A stretch of DNA of 39,916 nt from Microcaldota archaeon. Its GTDB lineage: Archaea; Iainarchaeota; Iainarchaeia; Iainarchaeales; 1-14-0-10-31-34. Below, one piece after another: positions 16,284 through 26,026 of this stretch. The position numbers and the translations under genes are program-made. Where the stretch lies: the NCBI GenBank assembly GCA_018829335.1, contig JAHJUD010000054.1:1-39916 (forward strand). The letters are read 5' to 3'. The stretch's first letter is position 1. Each line of letters begins with the position of its first letter. The notes under the pieces are model-generated. The model was not told where the DNA came from, did not search any database, and saw only the letters and a program-made list of their open reading frames with translations.

Positions 16284-18029
16284 ATGATTAGAAAGCCGAT
16301 AATCACTGTATTAGGTCATGTTGATTCAGGAAAAACAAGTTTTCTTGACAGGATTAGAGGCACAAAAATTGTTGCAAAAGAAGCAGGAGCAATCACACAA
16401 CATATTGGAGCAACAGAAGTGCCGATAGAAATAGTAAAAGAAATGGCTGGCACTTTAACAAAAAAATATGGTTTTGAATTAAAAATTCCTGGATTGCTTT
16501 TTATTGACACTCCAGGACACCAAGCGTTTTCAAATTTAAGGAAAAGAGGAGGAAGCATTGCAGACTTGGCTGTATTAACAGTTGACGCAATAAAAGGATG
16601 TGAAAATCAGACATTAGAAGCAATAGATATACTCAAAGCATTTAAGGTTCCATTTATTATTGCAATGACAAAAATAGACAGACTGCAGGGCTGGGAATCG
16701 AAAAATTTAAGCTTTACAGAAAACAAAGAAAACCAAAGCAAAAATGTTTTAGAAGAATTAGACAGAAAATTGTATTGTATTGTAGGAGAAACACACAAAA
16801 AAGGATTTCAGACAGAAAGATTTGACAGAATAACAGATTTCACAAAAGAGGTTCCAATAATACCATTATGCAATAAAACAGGAGAAGGGTTTCCAGAAAT
16901 ATTAATGTTTCTTGCAGGATTAAGCCAAAGGTATTTAGAAAAAAAATTAACCATTGAAGTAAAAGGAAAAGGCAAAGGAACAATATTAGAAGTCAAAGAA
17001 GAAAAAGGCCTTGGAAAGACTATTGATGTAATTTTATACGACGGAACAATTCGAACAGGAGACAAAATATCTTTAGGAGGAAAAGAAGGAATCATTACAA
17101 CAAAAGTAAGAGCCTTGCTTTTGCCTAAACCATTAGATGAAATAAGGGCACCGCAAGAAAAATTTGATTCAGTTAAAGAAGTTCATGCAGCTTCAGGATT
17201 AAAGATTTCAGCGCCAAATCTAGAGCATGCATTGGCAGGCTCTCCTTTAAGAGTTGAAGCAGACGAAAAAGAAATTGAAGCAATAAAAAAAGAAATTCAG
17301 GAAGTAAAAATCGATTCAGAAGAAATCGGCCCAATAATTAAAACAGACACTTTAGGGTCATTAGAAGCAACAGTAAAACTGCTTGAAGAAAAAGGAATTA
17401 AAGTAAGAAAAGCAAATGTAGGAGAAGTTACAAGAAGAGATGTAATTGAAGCCGAAGGAGTAAAAGAAAAAGAAATAATAAAAGGAGTAATCCTTGCATT
17501 TAACACCAAAGTAAACGCTGATGCAAAAGAAGAAGCAAAAAAACACGAAATAAAAATTTTCAGTGAAAAAATAATTTATGCTTTAATTGAAAACTATGAG
17601 AAATGGATTCAAGAAGAAAAAGAAAAAGAGAAAAGAGAATTCCTTTCAGGGATTATACTGCCTGCAAAAATAAAATTAATGCCTGAAAATGTTTTCAGGA
17701 ACGCAAAACCAGTAATAATAGGAGTTAAAATACTTGAAGGAAAACTAAAAATTGGAACCCAGTTAATGAAAAAAGGAAAAATAATAGGAAAAGTTCAGGC
17801 AATACAAAATAAAGGAGAAGCAAAAGAAAAAGCAGAAAAAGGAGAAGAAGTTGCAATATCAATAAGTGATGCAGTATTAGGGAGAAGCATTGAAAAAGAC
17901 GATGAACTAATAAGTTTTATTCCAGAAAAACAAATAGAAAAACTGGAACAGTCCCAAGAAGTTTTAACCATCGGCGAAAAAGAACTACTCAAAAAAATAA
18001 AGGAATTGCAAAAAACAGGAGGCAATTAA
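16284..18029 (+). CDS. infB: Translation initiation factor aIF5B
   Basis: PIITVLGHVDSGKTSFLDRIRGTKIVAKEAGAITQHIGATEVP; FIDTPGHQAFSNLRKRGG. Confidence 0.95.
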   Translation: MIRKPIITVLGHVDSGKTSFLDRIRGTKIVAKEAGAITQHIGATEVPIEIVKEMAGTLTKKYGFELKIPGLLFIDTPGHQAFSNLRKRGGSIADLAVLTVDAIKGCENQTLEAIDILKAFKVPFIIAMTKIDRLQGWESKNLSFTENKENQSKNVLEELDRKLYCIVGETHKKGFQTERFDRITDFTKEVPIIPLCNKTGEGFPEILMFLAGLSQRYLEKKLTIEVKGKGKGTILEVKEEKGLGKTIDVILYDGTIRTGDKISLGGKEGIITTKVRALLLPKPLDEIRAPQEKFDSVKEVHAASGLKISAPNLEHALAGSPLRVEADEKEIEAIKKEIQEVKIDSEEIGPIIKTDTLGSLEATVKLLEEKGIKVRKANVGEVTRRDVIEAEGVKEKEIIKGVILAFNTKVNADAKEEAKKHEIKIFSEKIIYALIENYEKWIQEEKEKEKREFLSGIILPAKIKLMPENVFRNAKPVIIGVKILEGKLKIGTQLMKKGKIIGKVQAIQNKGEAKEKAEKGEEVAISISDAVLGRSIEKDDELISFIPEKQIEKLEQSQEVLTIGEKELLKKIKELQKTGGN

Positions 18030-18518
18030 ATGAATATAGTGTTAAGCGACCCAAAAACAGGAAAAGCATTTGGAAAAAAAGTAGAGGTTACGGCATTGTT
18101 TTTAAACAAAAGAATAGGAGAACAAGTCAAGCTTGATTCTCTTGGATTAGAAGGATTTGAAGCAAAAATTGCAGGCGGCAGCGACAAGCAAGGCTTTCCA
18201 ATGAGAAAAGATATTCCAGGAATGGCAAGAAAAAAGATTTTCATAAAAAAAGGAACCGGCTTTCACCCCCAAAGAAAAGGAGAAAGAAAAAAAGTAAGTG
18301 TTAGAGGCAACACAATAAGCGAAGAAATAGAACAAGTTAATTTAATCATCACAAAACAAGGAAACAAAAAATTAGAAGAACTTTTCGGAACAGAAAAAAA
18401 AGAACCAGAACAAGAAATAAGCGCAAAAGAAAAATTAGTGAAAGATTCACTTGAAAACGTCGGTAATGTTGAAATTGCAGGGGACGCAAAAGAAGCAAAA
18501 GGAAAAATAAGAAGGTAA
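18030..18518 (+). CDS. rps6e: Ribosomal protein eS6
   Basis: LSDPKTGKAF...GGSDKQGFPMRKDIPG...RRKVSVRGNTI-like motif. Confidence 0.94.
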   Translation: MNIVLSDPKTGKAFGKKVEVTALFLNKRIGEQVKLDSLGLEGFEAKIAGGSDKQGFPMRKDIPGMARKKIFIKKGTGFHPQRKGERKKVSVRGNTISEEIEQVNLIITKQGNKKLEELFGTEKKEPEQEISAKEKLVKDSLENVGNVEIAGDAKEAKGKIRR

Positions 18519-18523
18519 AAAAA

Positions 18524-19720
18524 TTGAAGAAAGAACCAGAACAAGCAGAAGTAAACATTGGATTAATAGGCCATGTAGACCACGGAAAAACCTCAATAAC
18601 CCATGCATTAAGCGGCAAATGGACTGACACGCATTCAGAAGAACTAAAAAGAGGGATTTCCATTAGGTTAGGCTATGCAGATGCAGTATTCTATAAATGT
18701 CCTACCTGCAAAGGAGCAGAAGCATATACAACAAAAGAAACCTGCCCAAGCTGCGGAAAAAAAGCAAAAAAATTAAGGAAAGTAAGTTTTGTTGATGCTC
18801 CAGGACACGAAACATTAATGACTACAATGCTTTCAGGCGCAGCATTAATGCATGGCGCAATTTTAGTTATTGCAGCAAACGAATTCTGCCCGCAGCCAAG
18901 AACAAAAGAACATCTTATGGCATTAAAACTAAGCGGAATAAAAAACATTATAGTGGCACAAAACAAAATCGATTTAGTAGACAAAAAAAAAGCAATGGAA
19001 AACTATAACCAAATAGAAAACTTCCTTAAAGAATTTGATTACACAACAGAAATAATTCCTACTGCAGCACATTTTGGGACAAACATGGATTTACTGATTG
19101 AAGCAATAGAAAAACACATTCCTTCACCTAAAGTTGACTCAAAAGACGCAGTAAAAATGTATGTTGCAAGAAGCTTTGACATAAACAAGCCGGGCTCAAA
19201 ACCAAAAGAACTGGTTGGAGGAGTTTTAGGGGGAACAATAATTCAGGGAAAAATAAAAGAAGGAGACACACTTGAATTAAGCCCTGGAATAAATAACCAG
19301 AAAACAAAAATCAAAGCAACAGAATTAAATATTGCAGAAGGAAAAATAAAAGAAGCAACCCCTGGAGGATTAATTTCGATTAGAACATTACTTGACCCTA
19401 ATTTAACAAAAAACGACCAGATGAAAGGGAATATTATTGGAAAAATCGGAACCTTAGCTGAAGCCACAGCAGAAATAAAAATGAAAATAAATTACTTTAA
19501 AAGAGAAATAACAGACATTAACCCAGAAGTAAGGCAAGACGAAACAATTGTTTTAAGTGTAGGAACAGCAACAACAATAGGAAACATTATTTCAATAAAA
19601 AAAGACGAACTAGAAGTTGCATTAAAGGTTCCAATTACAGTGGAAAAAAACCAGAACGTTGCAGTAAGCAAAAAAGATGGAACCAGATGGAGATTAATTG
19701 CTTATGGGACAATCCAGTAA
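18524..19720 (+). CDS. eif2g: Translation initiation factor aIF2 gamma
   Basis: NIGLIGHVDHGKTSITHALSGKWTDTHSEELKRGISIRLGYADA; zinc knuckle CPTCKG..CPSCGKK; TTG start. Confidence 0.96.
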   Translation: MKKEPEQAEVNIGLIGHVDHGKTSITHALSGKWTDTHSEELKRGISIRLGYADAVFYKCPTCKGAEAYTTKETCPSCGKKAKKLRKVSFVDAPGHETLMTTMLSGAALMHGAILVIAANEFCPQPRTKEHLMALKLSGIKNIIVAQNKIDLVDKKKAMENYNQIENFLKEFDYTTEIIPTAAHFGTNMDLLIEAIEKHIPSPKVDSKDAVKMYVARSFDINKPGSKPKELVGGVLGGTIIQGKIKEGDTLELSPGINNQKTKIKATELNIAEGKIKEATPGGLISIRTLLDPNLTKNDQMKGNIIGKIGTLAEATAEIKMKINYFKREITDINPEVRQDETIVLSVGTATTIGNIISIKKDELEVALKVPITVEKNQNVAVSKKDGTRWRLIAYGTIQ

Positions 19721-20084
19721 AGTTGTATTAGACACAAACATGCTTTTGGCAGTAGGAGAACTAAAAATAGATGTTTTTTCAGGAATAGAAAAAGAAATCG
19801 GAAAAACAGAATTTTTTGTGCCGGAAGAAGTCATTCAGGAATTAAAAAAATTAAAAGAAGAAAACAAGACAAAAAAAAAACACGCAGTAATAGCAGAAAA
19901 ATTAATTGAAAAAAAATGTGTTGTGCTGGAAGGAAAAGGCAAAAACGCAGATAAAAAAATGATTGAACTTGCTAAAAAAGGATTTATAATTGCAACAAAC
20001 GACAAGGAATTACGGAAAAAAATAAAAAGCCAAGGGTTTAAGACAGCGTTCGTAAGGCAAAAAAAGGTTATTGTTGTTGAATAA
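19698..20084 (+). CDS. PIN-domain protein
   Basis: KVVLDTNMLLAV...FFVPEEVIQELKKL...GFIIATNDKELRKKIKSQG; conserved position between aIF2gamma and rpoE. Confidence 0.85.
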   Translation: MLMGQSSKVVLDTNMLLAVGELKIDVFSGIEKEIGKTEFFVPEEVIQELKKLKEENKTKKKHAVIAEKLIEKKCVVLEGKGKNADKKMIELAKKGFIIATNDKELRKKIKSQGFKTAFVRQKKVIVVE

Positions 20085-20099
20085 TAAAGGAGGAAGAAA

Positions 20100-20717
20100 A
20101 TGTACGCAATAATTTCAATGAAAGACACTGTAAGAGTGCCGCCAAAAGAATTTGGCGGAAAATTAGATGAAGCAATCAAAAAAATACTCAAAGAAGAATA
20201 CGAAGGAATAGTAGATGAAAGCGTAGGCGTAATAGTCGCAGTATTAGAAGTGGAAAAAGTAGGCCAAGGAAAAGTTGTGCCAGGAGACGGTTCAGCATAT
20301 TATGAATCACAATACAAAGCCCTTGTTTATAAGCCAGAAATAAAAGAAATAGTTGAAGGCGCAATAACAGAAATAACAGAATTCGGCGCATTTGTAAGAA
20401 CAGGCCCAATAGAAGGATTAATTCACGTAAGCCAAATAATGAATGATTACATTAATTATGACGCAAAAGGGCCAGGATTTATAGGAAAAGAATCAGGCAA
20501 AAAATTAGGATTAGAAGACCAAGTAACTGCAAGAATTGTAACCTGCTCTCTGAAAGGAAACATTCCAAACTCAAAATTAGGTTTAACCATGAGGCAGCCA
20601 GGATTAGGAAAAGAAGAATGGCTTGCAGTAGACTTAAAGAAAAAAGAAAAACAAAAAAAAGCAAAAGAAGAAACAAAAAAACCAGAAAAAAAAGAGGAAA
20701 AAAGAAAAAAGAAATAA
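20100..20717 (+). CDS. rpoE: DNA-directed RNA polymerase subunit E' (RpoE1/Rpb7)
   Basis: MYAIISMKDTVRVPPKEFGG...GSAYYESQYKALVYKPEIKEIVEGAITEITEFGAFVRTGPIEGLIHVSQI. Confidence 0.95.
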   Translation: MYAIISMKDTVRVPPKEFGGKLDEAIKKILKEEYEGIVDESVGVIVAVLEVEKVGQGKVVPGDGSAYYESQYKALVYKPEIKEIVEGAITEITEFGAFVRTGPIEGLIHVSQIMNDYINYDAKGPGFIGKESGKKLGLEDQVTARIVTCSLKGNIPNSKLGLTMRQPGLGKEEWLAVDLKKKEKQKKAKEETKKPEKKEEKRKKK

Positions 20718-20737
20718 TTAAGAGAGGAGTTGGTTGA

Positions 20738-20932
20738 ATGGGAAAAGGAAAAGCATGCAGGGACTGCAGGAAAGTAATAGAAGAAGGAGACAAATGCCCT
20801 AACTGCGGAAGCACAAGCTTTACTACTTTCTGGAGAGGATATGTTGTAATAACAAACCCGGAAAAATCAGAGATAGCAAAAAAAATGGGAATTACAACAA
20901 CAGGAAAACATGCATTAAGGTTAAGCAGATAA
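20738..20932 (+). CDS. spt4: Transcription elongation factor Spt4 (RpoE'')
   Basis: KACRDCRKVIEEGDKCPNCGSTSFTTFWRGYVVITNPEKSEIAKKMGI. Confidence 0.95.
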   Translation: MGKGKACRDCRKVIEEGDKCPNCGSTSFTTFWRGYVVITNPEKSEIAKKMGITTTGKHALRLSR

Positions 20933-20957
20933 AAAAACAACAAAAAGAGGAGATACA

Positions 20958-21320
20958 ATGAAAGTCGAAATAACAAACAAAAAAAGCAATCCATTGCTTT
21001 CAAGAGAAGAAATAGAATTTAAAGTAACTGAAATAAATGTCACCCCAAAAATAGCTGATTTAAAGGCAAAAATTTCTTCAATGATTGAATCAGAAACTGA
21101 ATCAACAGTAATAACTGAAATAAAACAAAATTTTGGTTCAAAAGACTGCATTGGAAAAGCAAGAGCATACAAAACCAAAGAAAAAATGAAAGAAATTGAA
21201 TTAGAATATGTTATTGGAAGAAACTTCAGCGAAGACAAAGAAAGAATAAAAAAAATAAAACAAGAAAAAAAGGCATTAAAAGAAAAAAAGAAACTTGAAA
21301 GCAAGAAAAAGAAAAAATAA
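20958..21320 (+). CDS. rps24e: Ribosomal protein eS24
   Basis: NKKSNPLLSREEIEFKVTEINVTP...QNFGSKDCIGKARAYKTKEKMK. Confidence 0.93.
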   Translation: MKVEITNKKSNPLLSREEIEFKVTEINVTPKIADLKAKISSMIESETESTVITEIKQNFGSKDCIGKARAYKTKEKMKEIELEYVIGRNFSEDKERIKKIKQEKKALKEKKKLESKKKKK

Positions 21321-21476
21321 GAAAAAAAATCAACCAGCAAAAATTAGAAAAAATCAGGTCTAAAAAAACAAAAAGAAATTAAATAAAAAAGAAAAAAGAA
21401 ATTAAAAGAAAAACTGGAAAAAAAACAAAAGAAATTCAGGAAAAAAATTACAAAAAAACTTTAAAGTGGTGAAATA

Positions 21477-21671
21477 ATGGCAAAAAAAAAGAAAAAAAAG
21501 AGCCCAAGAATGAAAAAATCAGCAAAATATGAAGTAAAAGACGGACTGAAAAGAAAAAGCAAGTTTTGCCCTAAATGCGGGCCTGGAATTTTTCTGGCAG
21601 AACACAAAGGAAGAGAATACTGCGGAAAATGCTCTTACACTGAATGGAACAAAAAAGGGGAACAAAAATAA
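21477..21671 (+). CDS. rps27ae: Ribosomal protein eS31 (S27ae)
   Basis: [29 protein letters not shown]. Confidence 0.93.
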   Translation: MAKKKKKKSPRMKKSAKYEVKDGLKRKSKFCPKCGPGIFLAEHKGREYCGKCSYTEWNKKGEQK

Positions 21672-22207
21672 TTGAAAAAATTATTCAAATAGTCTTTCTG
21701 GATTTGCTTCTTGTTTTTCTTCCATTAATTTACTTTTACAGAAAAAACCATTCAATAAAAGACTCATTCAAGGAACTTGGAATAAAAAAAATTCAAATAA
21801 AAGAATTAATAAAAAAATCAGTTAATTTAATTGGAATATTGCTTGCAATCGCTTTTTTGATTTCAATTGCAAGCACTTTAATTGGAGTCAATGACTTAAA
21901 TAAAGTTAATGAAGCAGTTCAGGCAATAAGCACAACAAGCCCTGCATTATTATTTTATTATCTGACTATAAGGGTTTTTTCAGAAGAAATTTTCTTTAGG
22001 GGATTTTTAGTAAAAAAAACAGGCGTGCTTTTTTCTTCACTGATTTTTGGCTTGGCACATTTATTATATGGTTCAATAATTGAAATAATAGGGGCTTTTA
22101 TTGCAGGACTCTTTTTAGCTTATTTCTATCAAAAAAACAATAACCTGCTTCCAAATATTATAGGGCACATGATGTATAATGCAATAACTTTAGCTTTGGT
22201 GTTTTAA
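21644..22207 (+). CDS. CPBP-family intramembrane metalloprotease
   Basis: [14 protein letters not shown] (EExxxR), [21 protein letters not shown]. Confidence 0.88.
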   Translation: MEQKRGTKIIEKIIQIVFLDLLLVFLPLIYFYRKNHSIKDSFKELGIKKIQIKELIKKSVNLIGILLAIAFLISIASTLIGVNDLNKVNEAVQAISTTSPALLFYYLTIRVFSEEIFFRGFLVKKTGVLFSSLIFGLAHLLYGSIIEIIGAFIAGLFLAYFYQKNNNLLPNIIGHMMYNAITLALVF

Positions 22208-22785
22208 TGGAAAAAATCCAGGTAAAAACTGCAGTTTTTGTGCTGAAAAAAAACGGAATAATAATTTATCCAACAGAAACAAGCTATGGAATAGGCTGCA
22301 TGGTTTCAGATATTGACTCGATTAAAAGAATTAGAAGAATCAAAAAAGACAGAAAAAAGCCTTTTTTAATTCTTGTTTCATCAAAAAAAATGGCAAAAGA
22401 ATACGCTGAAATTAATTCTGAAGCAGAAAAATTAATTGATGGGTTCAAAGGACATTTAACTCTTATTGTTCCTGCAAAAGAAAAAATTCCTTCAGAGGTA
22501 AGCAAAAAAACAATTGCCTTAAGGATTTCATCTAACGAGACTGCAAATGCAATAGTTGAAGGAATAAATGAACCAATTATTTCAACCAGCGCAAACTTAA
22601 CAGGAAAAAAGCCTATTTATTCTTTTAATGAAGCGGTCAAAGTTTTTGGAAAAAAAGTTGATTTTATTTTAGATGCAGGAAAATTAGAAGAAAAAAAGCC
22701 AAGTACGATTTATGATGTGGAAGAAAAAAAAATTGTAAGGCAGGGAGAAATTTCAGAAAAAGAAATACGAAAAGCTTTGGGTTAA
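22207..22785 (+). CDS. tsaC: Threonylcarbamoyl-AMP synthase (Sua5/YrdC/TsaC)
   Basis: IIYPTETSYGIGCMV, RIRRIKKDRKKPFLILVSS, ALRISSNETANAIV, PIISTSANLTGKKP. Confidence 0.92.
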   Translation: MEKIQVKTAVFVLKKNGIIIYPTETSYGIGCMVSDIDSIKRIRRIKKDRKKPFLILVSSKKMAKEYAEINSEAEKLIDGFKGHLTLIVPAKEKIPSEVSKKTIALRISSNETANAIVEGINEPIISTSANLTGKKPIYSFNEAVKVFGKKVDFILDAGKLEEKKPSTIYDVEEKKIVRQGEISEKEIRKALG

Positions 22786-23492
22786 ACCTGAAATTCTATT
22801 TTGCGGTTAGCTTCATCCAGAATAAAGTAAGTTATGTTTCCGCCGCAAAATTTTTCCACTAAGTCCTTCAGCTCTTTTATGGCAGATTCAACTTCTTCTC
22901 TTGTAACAGGATCCAATCCTTCAATGACCAGAATGCAGTTTTTTGTTTCTTCAGTTAATTTTGTCCTGTCTGCTTCCCTCCAGTTCCATCTCCTGCAGAC
23001 AGCAGAAATTGCATCTTTGTAAATAACTTCGCCTTCCTTCGGAAGCCTTTCTTCTTTTTCTCCTAAAAGCAAAACAAGCGCTTCAGTTGTTCCTGCAAAA
23101 GTTAAAGTAATATAATCTTTAACCTTGTCCAAGTCTTCTCCTCCTACAGGAAGCAAGTGCTTTAAAGAAATGAAATTATAAATATCAACAAGTTTGTTTA
23201 TGTGCCTTAAATCATTGCCGTTCAAAACTAACCTATACAAACTTTCAACAGAAGATTTATTCTTTTTTGGTTTTCCTCCAAAAACAGAATAAGCTTTCCT
23301 CCATACTTCAATTTTAGGGTTCTGAGACAAAGTTTCAGTGTTAAAGTTTGACCTTATTTCTTTTTCTTTTTCACTGACCATACTCTGAATTTCTTCAGGG
23401 TTGCCTTTATTGTCAGCATTTTTTACTAATAATACCCCAACAGCCAAGCCGCCGAATTTTTCAAAAATTTGTTCATCTATTTCAAACTTCAT
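22782..23492 (-). CDS. Standalone B3/B4 tRNA-synthetase-domain protein
   Basis: FEKFGGLAVGVLLVKNADNKG, WRKAYSVFGGKPKKNKSSVESLYRLVL, INKLVDIYNFISLKHLLPVGGEDLD, CRRWNWREADRTKLTEETKNCILVIEGL; start refined to ATG at 23492. Confidence 0.88.
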   Translation of the reverse strand: MKFEIDEQIFEKFGGLAVGVLLVKNADNKGNPEEIQSMVSEKEKEIRSNFNTETLSQNPKIEVWRKAYSVFGGKPKKNKSSVESLYRLVLNGNDLRHINKLVDIYNFISLKHLLPVGGEDLDKVKDYITLTFAGTTEALVLLLGEKEERLPKEGEVIYKDAISAVCRRWNWREADRTKLTEETKNCILVIEGLDPVTREEVESAIKELKDLVEKFCGGNITYFILDEANRKIEFQV

Positions 23493-23521
23493 ATAAAAAC
23501 GTATTTGCATAAAATATAAAT

Positions 23522-24511
23522 ATGATTTGCCTTGCCTTTGAAAGCACCGCGCATACCTTTGGCTGCGGAATCGTCTCTGATGAAAAAAACAAATGCAGAA
23601 TTCTTGCAAACACAAAAAAAAGTTACATAAAAGAAGATTCAGTTGGAATTCATCCAAGGGAAGCCGCAGACTTTCATTATGCAAATGCAATAAATGTATT
23701 GGATAATGCATTAGAAAAAGCTAATTTAAAAATTGAAGAAATTGACCTGATTAGTTATTCAATCGGGCCGGGACTTGGAAACTGTTTGAAAGTAGGCGCA
23801 GTAATGGCAAGAACTCTTTCTCTTCTGCATAATAAGCCTTTGGTTGGGGTAAACCACTGCATTGCACATATTGAAATCGGAAAAAAATTAACTAAAGCAA
23901 GAGATCCAATAACCTGTTATGCTTCTGGAGCAAACACTCAAATAATTGGATTAGAAAAAAAAAGATACAGGATTTTCGGGGAAACTCTTGATATAGGAAT
24001 AGGGAATTTTCTTGATGTGTTTGGAAGGGAAATTAATTTAGGTTTTCCTGCAGGGCCAAAAATGGATGAAATGTACTTTACAGGAAAAGAATTAATTACA
24101 CTGCCTTATACTGTCAAAGGAATGGATTTAGCTTTTTCCGGCCTGCTGACTGCAGGAAAAAAAATGATTGGAAAAGAAAAACAAAGTGATTTAGTTTTTA
24201 GTTTAATGCATAATGCTTTTGCAATGCTTACTGAAGTAACTGAAAGGGCTTTAGCCCATACAGGAAAAAAAGAGGTTTTGCTTACAGGAGGCGTAGCTTC
24301 AAGCAATGCTTTAAGGGAAATGATGAAAGAAATGTGCAAACAAAGAAAAGCAAAATTTTTTGTTCCAGAAAGAAGTGTCTGTGTAGACAATGCAGCAATG
24401 ATAAGCTGGCTTGGAATTTTGATGTATAAAAGCGGGATTGCAACAAAAATAAGTGAAAGCAGAATTCTGCCTAAACAGAGAACTGACCAGATTGAAGTTA
24501 TTTGGAAATAA
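23522..24511 (+). CDS. kae1: KEOPS subunit Kae1 (TsaD family)
   Basis: CLAFESTAHTFGCGI, NHCIAHIEIG, GETLDIGIGNFLDVFGREI, LTGGVASSNALREMM. Confidence 0.96.
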   Translation: MICLAFESTAHTFGCGIVSDEKNKCRILANTKKSYIKEDSVGIHPREAADFHYANAINVLDNALEKANLKIEEIDLISYSIGPGLGNCLKVGAVMARTLSLLHNKPLVGVNHCIAHIEIGKKLTKARDPITCYASGANTQIIGLEKKRYRIFGETLDIGIGNFLDVFGREINLGFPAGPKMDEMYFTGKELITLPYTVKGMDLAFSGLLTAGKKMIGKEKQSDLVFSLMHNAFAMLTEVTERALAHTGKKEVLLTGGVASSNALREMMKEMCKQRKAKFFVPERSVCVDNAAMISWLGILMYKSGIATKISESRILPKQRTDQIEVIWK

Positions 24512-24524
24512 AAAAGAAGGGAAT

Positions 24525-25085
24525 TTAATTCCCTAATAAAGTTTCAATTACTGCCTTAAATTCTTTTTCTTCTGAAACAAGGTCTTTTGAACTTTCAAAA
24601 CCGTTTCCTACTCTAGAGTATTTACAGCCAAACACAAAAGTTGGAATTGTGGCTTTTGGATTAAATTCCCTGTAAATTGCAGTTTCTGAATCAGGAACAA
24701 CTGTTTCAACTTCTTCAGTTAAAGTATTGTCGCCTGTGTCTAGTTCCCAATGATATGCAATAATTTTTCCTGAATCAACATATTCTTTTACAACTGAATC
24801 AAAAGTGTCTTTAATCCAAACACAGTGAGGACACCAAGTAGTGGAAAACAACCTTATCACAGGTTTTCCGTCTTCAAGGCAAGCTGAACCATCTTTTGCA
24901 GAAAAAGTTTTTATTTCAGCGGTTTCTTTTGTTCCCAAATCATCTGTTGTTGTGGAATCATTTCCAGTCAAATCATCTTGTTTTATCTGAACGTTGCCAG
25001 TGTTTTTGTTTTCCTGCTGAACTGTATTAGCCAAACAACCTGAAATCAATACAAACAAAACTAACCCAATAATTAAATGCTTCAA
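24525..25085 (-). CDS. Thioredoxin-like lipoprotein
   Basis: Signal and lipobox MKHLIIGLVLFVLISGCLA (TTG start at 25085 after GGTGAT); CxxC in RLFSTTWCPHCVWIKDTF; cis-Pro region ATIPTFVFG. Confidence 0.82.
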   Translation of the reverse strand: MKHLIIGLVLFVLISGCLANTVQQENKNTGNVQIKQDDLTGNDSTTTDDLGTKETAEIKTFSAKDGSACLEDGKPVIRLFSTTWCPHCVWIKDTFDSVVKEYVDSGKIIAYHWELDTGDNTLTEEVETVVPDSETAIYREFNPKATIPTFVFGCKYSRVGNGFESSKDLVSEEKEFKAVIETLLGN

Positions 25086-25248
25086 TATATCACCCAAAAA
25101 AATTAGTTGTGAAGTCATTAAAAAACATCCTGAAAAAAACAAGAAAACCTTAACACAAACGCGTTTTTACCTCTAAAAAAAGCAAGGGTTTAAATATAGA
25201 TTTTACTTTAATTAATTGTTAATTTTAATTTTTTAGGAGGAAAAAATT

Positions 25249-25404
25249 ATGGCAGTAAAAAAACCTTTTGGCGGATACACAATATGTTTTAAGGGATGTA
25301 CAGATTCAATGGAGAAAGTTTTTGGTTCAGGAAAAATCACTCCAAGCGAAATGACCAAAGCAATCTGGAAGTACATTAAAGGCAAAAAATTGTCTTCAAA
25401 ATAA
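25249..25404 (+). CDS. 51-aa SWIB-like mini-protein (not in ORF track)
   Basis: AGGAGG upstream; MAVKKPFGGYTICFKGCTDSMEKVFGSGKITPSEMTKAIWKYIKGKKLSSK*. Confidence 0.7.
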   Translation: MAVKKPFGGYTICFKGCTDSMEKVFGSGKITPSEMTKAIWKYIKGKKLSSK

Positions 25405-25548
25405 AATAACTGTTTTTTAGGGATTTTTTCCCTTTCTTTTTCTTTTTTTCTTTTTTATACACCTTGTTTTTCGCTGTTTTTAAAGAACACAAATATTTAA
25501 AAAAATTAAGGTTTAGGAGTATTTTAGTTTATTTGCGAGGAAAACAAA

Positions 25549-25725
25549 ATGAAAGTCAAATGCGCTAAATGCGAAGAACCTTTTGAAATAGATCCTGAAA
25601 TATACGAAGAAGGGGATTCAGTTGAATGCCCTGCGTGCGGGGTAGAATTATTTGTTGCAAGAAAAGGCAAAAAAATAAATGTAGTTGAAACATTTGAAGA
25701 AGAAGATTCAGAAGGCTGGGATTAA
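25549..25725 (+). CDS. 58-aa zinc-ribbon protein, LysW-like (not in ORF track)
   Basis: MKVKCAKCEEPFEIDPEIYEEGDSVECPACGVELFVARKGKKINVVETFEEEDSEGWD*; GCGAGG upstream. Confidence 0.75.
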   Translation: MKVKCAKCEEPFEIDPEIYEEGDSVECPACGVELFVARKGKKINVVETFEEEDSEGWD

Positions 25726-26009
25726 ATTTTTTTTCTTTCAATCCTGAATTCTTTGGTTTTATGGAAAACTACTGCCAGCAAAAACATTAAAACCCCAAAA
25801 ACAAATACACTTAAAGGAAAAGGAACCACATTAGTTTCAGGGTCAAGATAAAAATAAATGCTTAAGGCGATTGCAACAGAAATAGCAAATTCAACAAAAA
25901 GCAATGCAAAAATTCTCTTGTCTTGTTTTCCTTCACTTAAAGTTTCTTTAATGCGATTTTTGTCATTAACAAGTTCTTGTTTTTCTTTTACAAGCCTTTC
26001 TTTAATCAT
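25722..26009 (-). CDS. Small two-TM membrane protein
   Basis: Two hydrophobic segments (FALLFVEFAISVAIALSIYFYL; PLSVFVFGVLMFLLAVVFH). Confidence 0.55.
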   Translation of the reverse strand: MIKERLVKEKQELVNDKNRIKETLSEGKQDKRIFALLFVEFAISVAIALSIYFYLDPETNVVPFPLSVFVFGVLMFLLAVVFHKTKEFRIERKKI

Positions 26010-26026
26010 GCACTAAAATTAAAGGT

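Noticed and set aside
16284-18029. Intein in aIF5B
   Set aside because: Length and continuous GTPase motifs show no insertion
20479-21003. Minus-strand ORF of 174 aa
   Set aside because: Antisense to RpoE C-terminus and Spt4, leucine/phenylalanine-rich artefact
21321-21476. A-rich spacer between eS24 and eS31 as a hidden gene
   Set aside because: No sustained ORF or stable stem; looks like low-complexity spacer
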